64,000 nucleotides of DNA from Sipunculus nudus. Its lineage: Eukaryota > Annelida > Sipuncula > Golfingiida > Sipunculidae. Numbering within the stretch: the first letter of the stretch is position 1; the number at the start of each line of letters is the position of its first letter. Shown here one piece after another: positions 62,945 through 64,000 of the stretch. The stretch spans positions 75,314,426 through 75,378,425 of the forward strand of contig CM049309.1 of assembly GCA_026874595.1 (NCBI GenBank), written 5' to 3'. The translations under genes were made by a program, and so were the position numbers. The notes below the pieces were generated by a model. The model was given only the letters and a program-made list of their open reading frames with translations, was not told the origin of the DNA and did no database searches.

Positions 62945-64000
62945 TTGTTTGTCACCACTCTCCTGGCCACAATTTTGCCACAATAACCTTGAAACTTACA
63001 GGGATGTTCGAAAACGTAATTTCTAGGTGCCCTATTGTTTTTGGTCAACATTGCTCCAGGGTCAAGGGTCAAGGTCACGACAGGTATGGTTAACGGTTTT
63101 TGCACTATAACTTCGCCATAAATAGGCTTATCCACTTCTGCAATAGCTCATTTTTTTCGTCATCACCTGGCCTTTCTTTTGACATGTAGCTTACTTAAAT
63201 TTGCCGTTACCATGGTTACATTTTTTGGGCAAAATTCATGGAAATTGGAAATAACACGACCATTTTTTGTAACTTTGTCAATTTTTAAGCTACAGACGTC
63301 TGGTTTTGGTCATTATGTACCTTATGGGCAGCTTGACATGATAAAACTGAAAGTCTCACCAAATCTCGCACCATTTCTCGTCAAACGAGAGTCTTCGAGA
63401 TTTCATTAAATATGACCTACAGGTTGCATTTTTTTAACAATGGCTTTGAAATTGATATATTTTGTGTTATTTATAAATATCTCGAAATCAGTTTTTCATT
63501 TTTTGGAAATAGCCACCAGGGGGCGTGGTACATGAAACACTGTAACATGTCATTTTTCTGCAATATCTCAAAAAATATTAAACGTGACACCATTTTTTTT
63601 GGTCGTATCTGAAACTAGGAACATTGGCTTATCTCTTCGCACATGTTGCTTTGTGCTGCCGTTACCATGGTTACCAAATTTTGGGGTAAAACTTGACAAT
63701 CTGAAAATTCGGAGTTTTCCAGATTCTATCTCTGTTGATATTTGCGATAGAAAGGTCTGGTTTTTGGCGTTAGACAGCATCCCTCTAGTTCTAAGCCGTT
63801 CAATCGCAAGTCTCGTCATATCTCGCACCGTTTCTCGTGAAACGAGAACACGTGACCATTCAAAGAAATGCCTATAATTCTGTCATTTTTCACGCTACAG
63901 ACACATGGTTTGCAGCGCTGGATAGCGGCTGACACTCGCAGTCACATTCAGGGGTCACATTGTTAGTCTCGTCAAATCTCGCGCCGTTTTTCACCATACC

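Larger units (their letters stand above)
26900..64000 (+). repeat. Helentron-derived macrosatellite, 29 head-to-tail units of about 1.28 kb
   Basis: Units start at the GCTTGCC hairpin: 26900, 28187, 29475, 30757, 32039, 33321, 34607, 35893, 37175, 38461, 39751, 41037, 42323, 43609, 44891, 46173, 47450, 48732, 50014, 51296, 52582, 53864, 55146, 56432, 57714, 59000, 60282, 61568 and 62850. The last is cut by the window end. Complete units are 1277-1290 bases. From unit 3 on, lengths differ by multiples of four because of (GTCT)n, except for a T loss in unit 16. A G/C variant at offset 919 is C in units 1, 8, 15, 16, 18, 20, 21, 22, 25, 26 and 28, and G elsewhere. Unit 20 has a private A>G at 52033. 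Units 1 and 2 carry more substitutions and indels. Each unit has the element's 5' end and body plus a GC-rich joint, but not the family's 3' end. No protein is credible. Confidence 0.95.

Noticed and set aside
28156-63877. Repeated open frames of 66-175 codons on both strands in every array unit, such as the 175-codon minus-strand frame at 29229-29756
   Set aside because: They overlap on both strands, read through (GTCT)n as VCLSVCLS or TDRQTDRQ, and are truncated whenever a unit gains or loses four bases. Conservation reflects recent copying, not coding.
26900-64000. CRISPR-like regular repeats
   Set aside because: The whole 1.28 kb unit repeats with no unique spacers, there are no cas genes, and the genome is eukaryotic.

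Overview
The window is eukaryotic animal DNA. Coding exons are tiny, split by GT..AG introns and scattered in AT-rich sequence full of (TA)n, (GTCT)n and poly-G microsatellites, segmental duplications and mobile-element debris. There are no operons and no long open frames apart from repeat artefacts. A galaxin-type secreted Cys-Cys repeat protein and GTCY-microsatellite repeats with Helentron-like ends suggest a marine invertebrate, probably lophotrochozoan (mollusc or brachiopod-like). That assignment is inference only.

Left part (about 1-17.2 kb, minus strand): a galaxin-like gene. Its last coding exon (1951-2210) carries the Cys-Cys repeats. A signal-peptide exon (6161-6224) with a compatible phase-1 splice lies upstream behind a TATA-like box. 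The intron and first-exon block was duplicated (2832-~6290 and 6818-~15360). The second signal exon and its promoter were then duplicated again as a 1.04 kb tandem repeat, giving three promoter-plus-signal-exon modules (A, B, C) for one visible repeat exon. The duplicated intron contains a foldback-like element whose arms carry a near-palindromic TCGTACGTACGA minisatellite. In copy 2 that element is split by a 4.68 kb Helentron-like insertion (9485-14160), and copy 1 preserves the empty site. A 626 bp TIR element (11393-12018) lies inside the insertion.

Middle (17.2-24.3 kb, plus strand): mostly intergenic sequence with a 167 bp duplication and an inverted repeat around (TA)n. Next come candidate promoter and 5' UTR sequence (about 21.2-21.5 kb), then a small signal-peptide exon (22449-22539) ending in ..STIKIG with a phase-1 donor. 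It resembles the first coding exon of an ionotropic glutamate receptor or another receptor with an ANF-type ligand-binding domain. No further exon of this gene is visible.

Right part (24.3-64 kb): a second Helentron-like element (24260-26821) with three stacked 5' ends. It is followed by a head-to-tail macrosatellite of 29 units (about 1.28 kb each, 26900 to the window end). Each unit is the 5' hairpin, (GTCT)n tract and body of the same element family joined to a GC-rich segment of about 100 bp. Units 3-29 are nearly identical. They differ mainly in (GTCT)n copy number and one diagnostic C/G site. Each unit carries a CTCF-like CCACCAGGGGGCGT, two RFX X-box-like sites and a triple nuclear-receptor half-site. 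If the receptor exon is real, the array lies in its first coding intron. The many 66-175 aa open frames of the array are by-products of the repeat.
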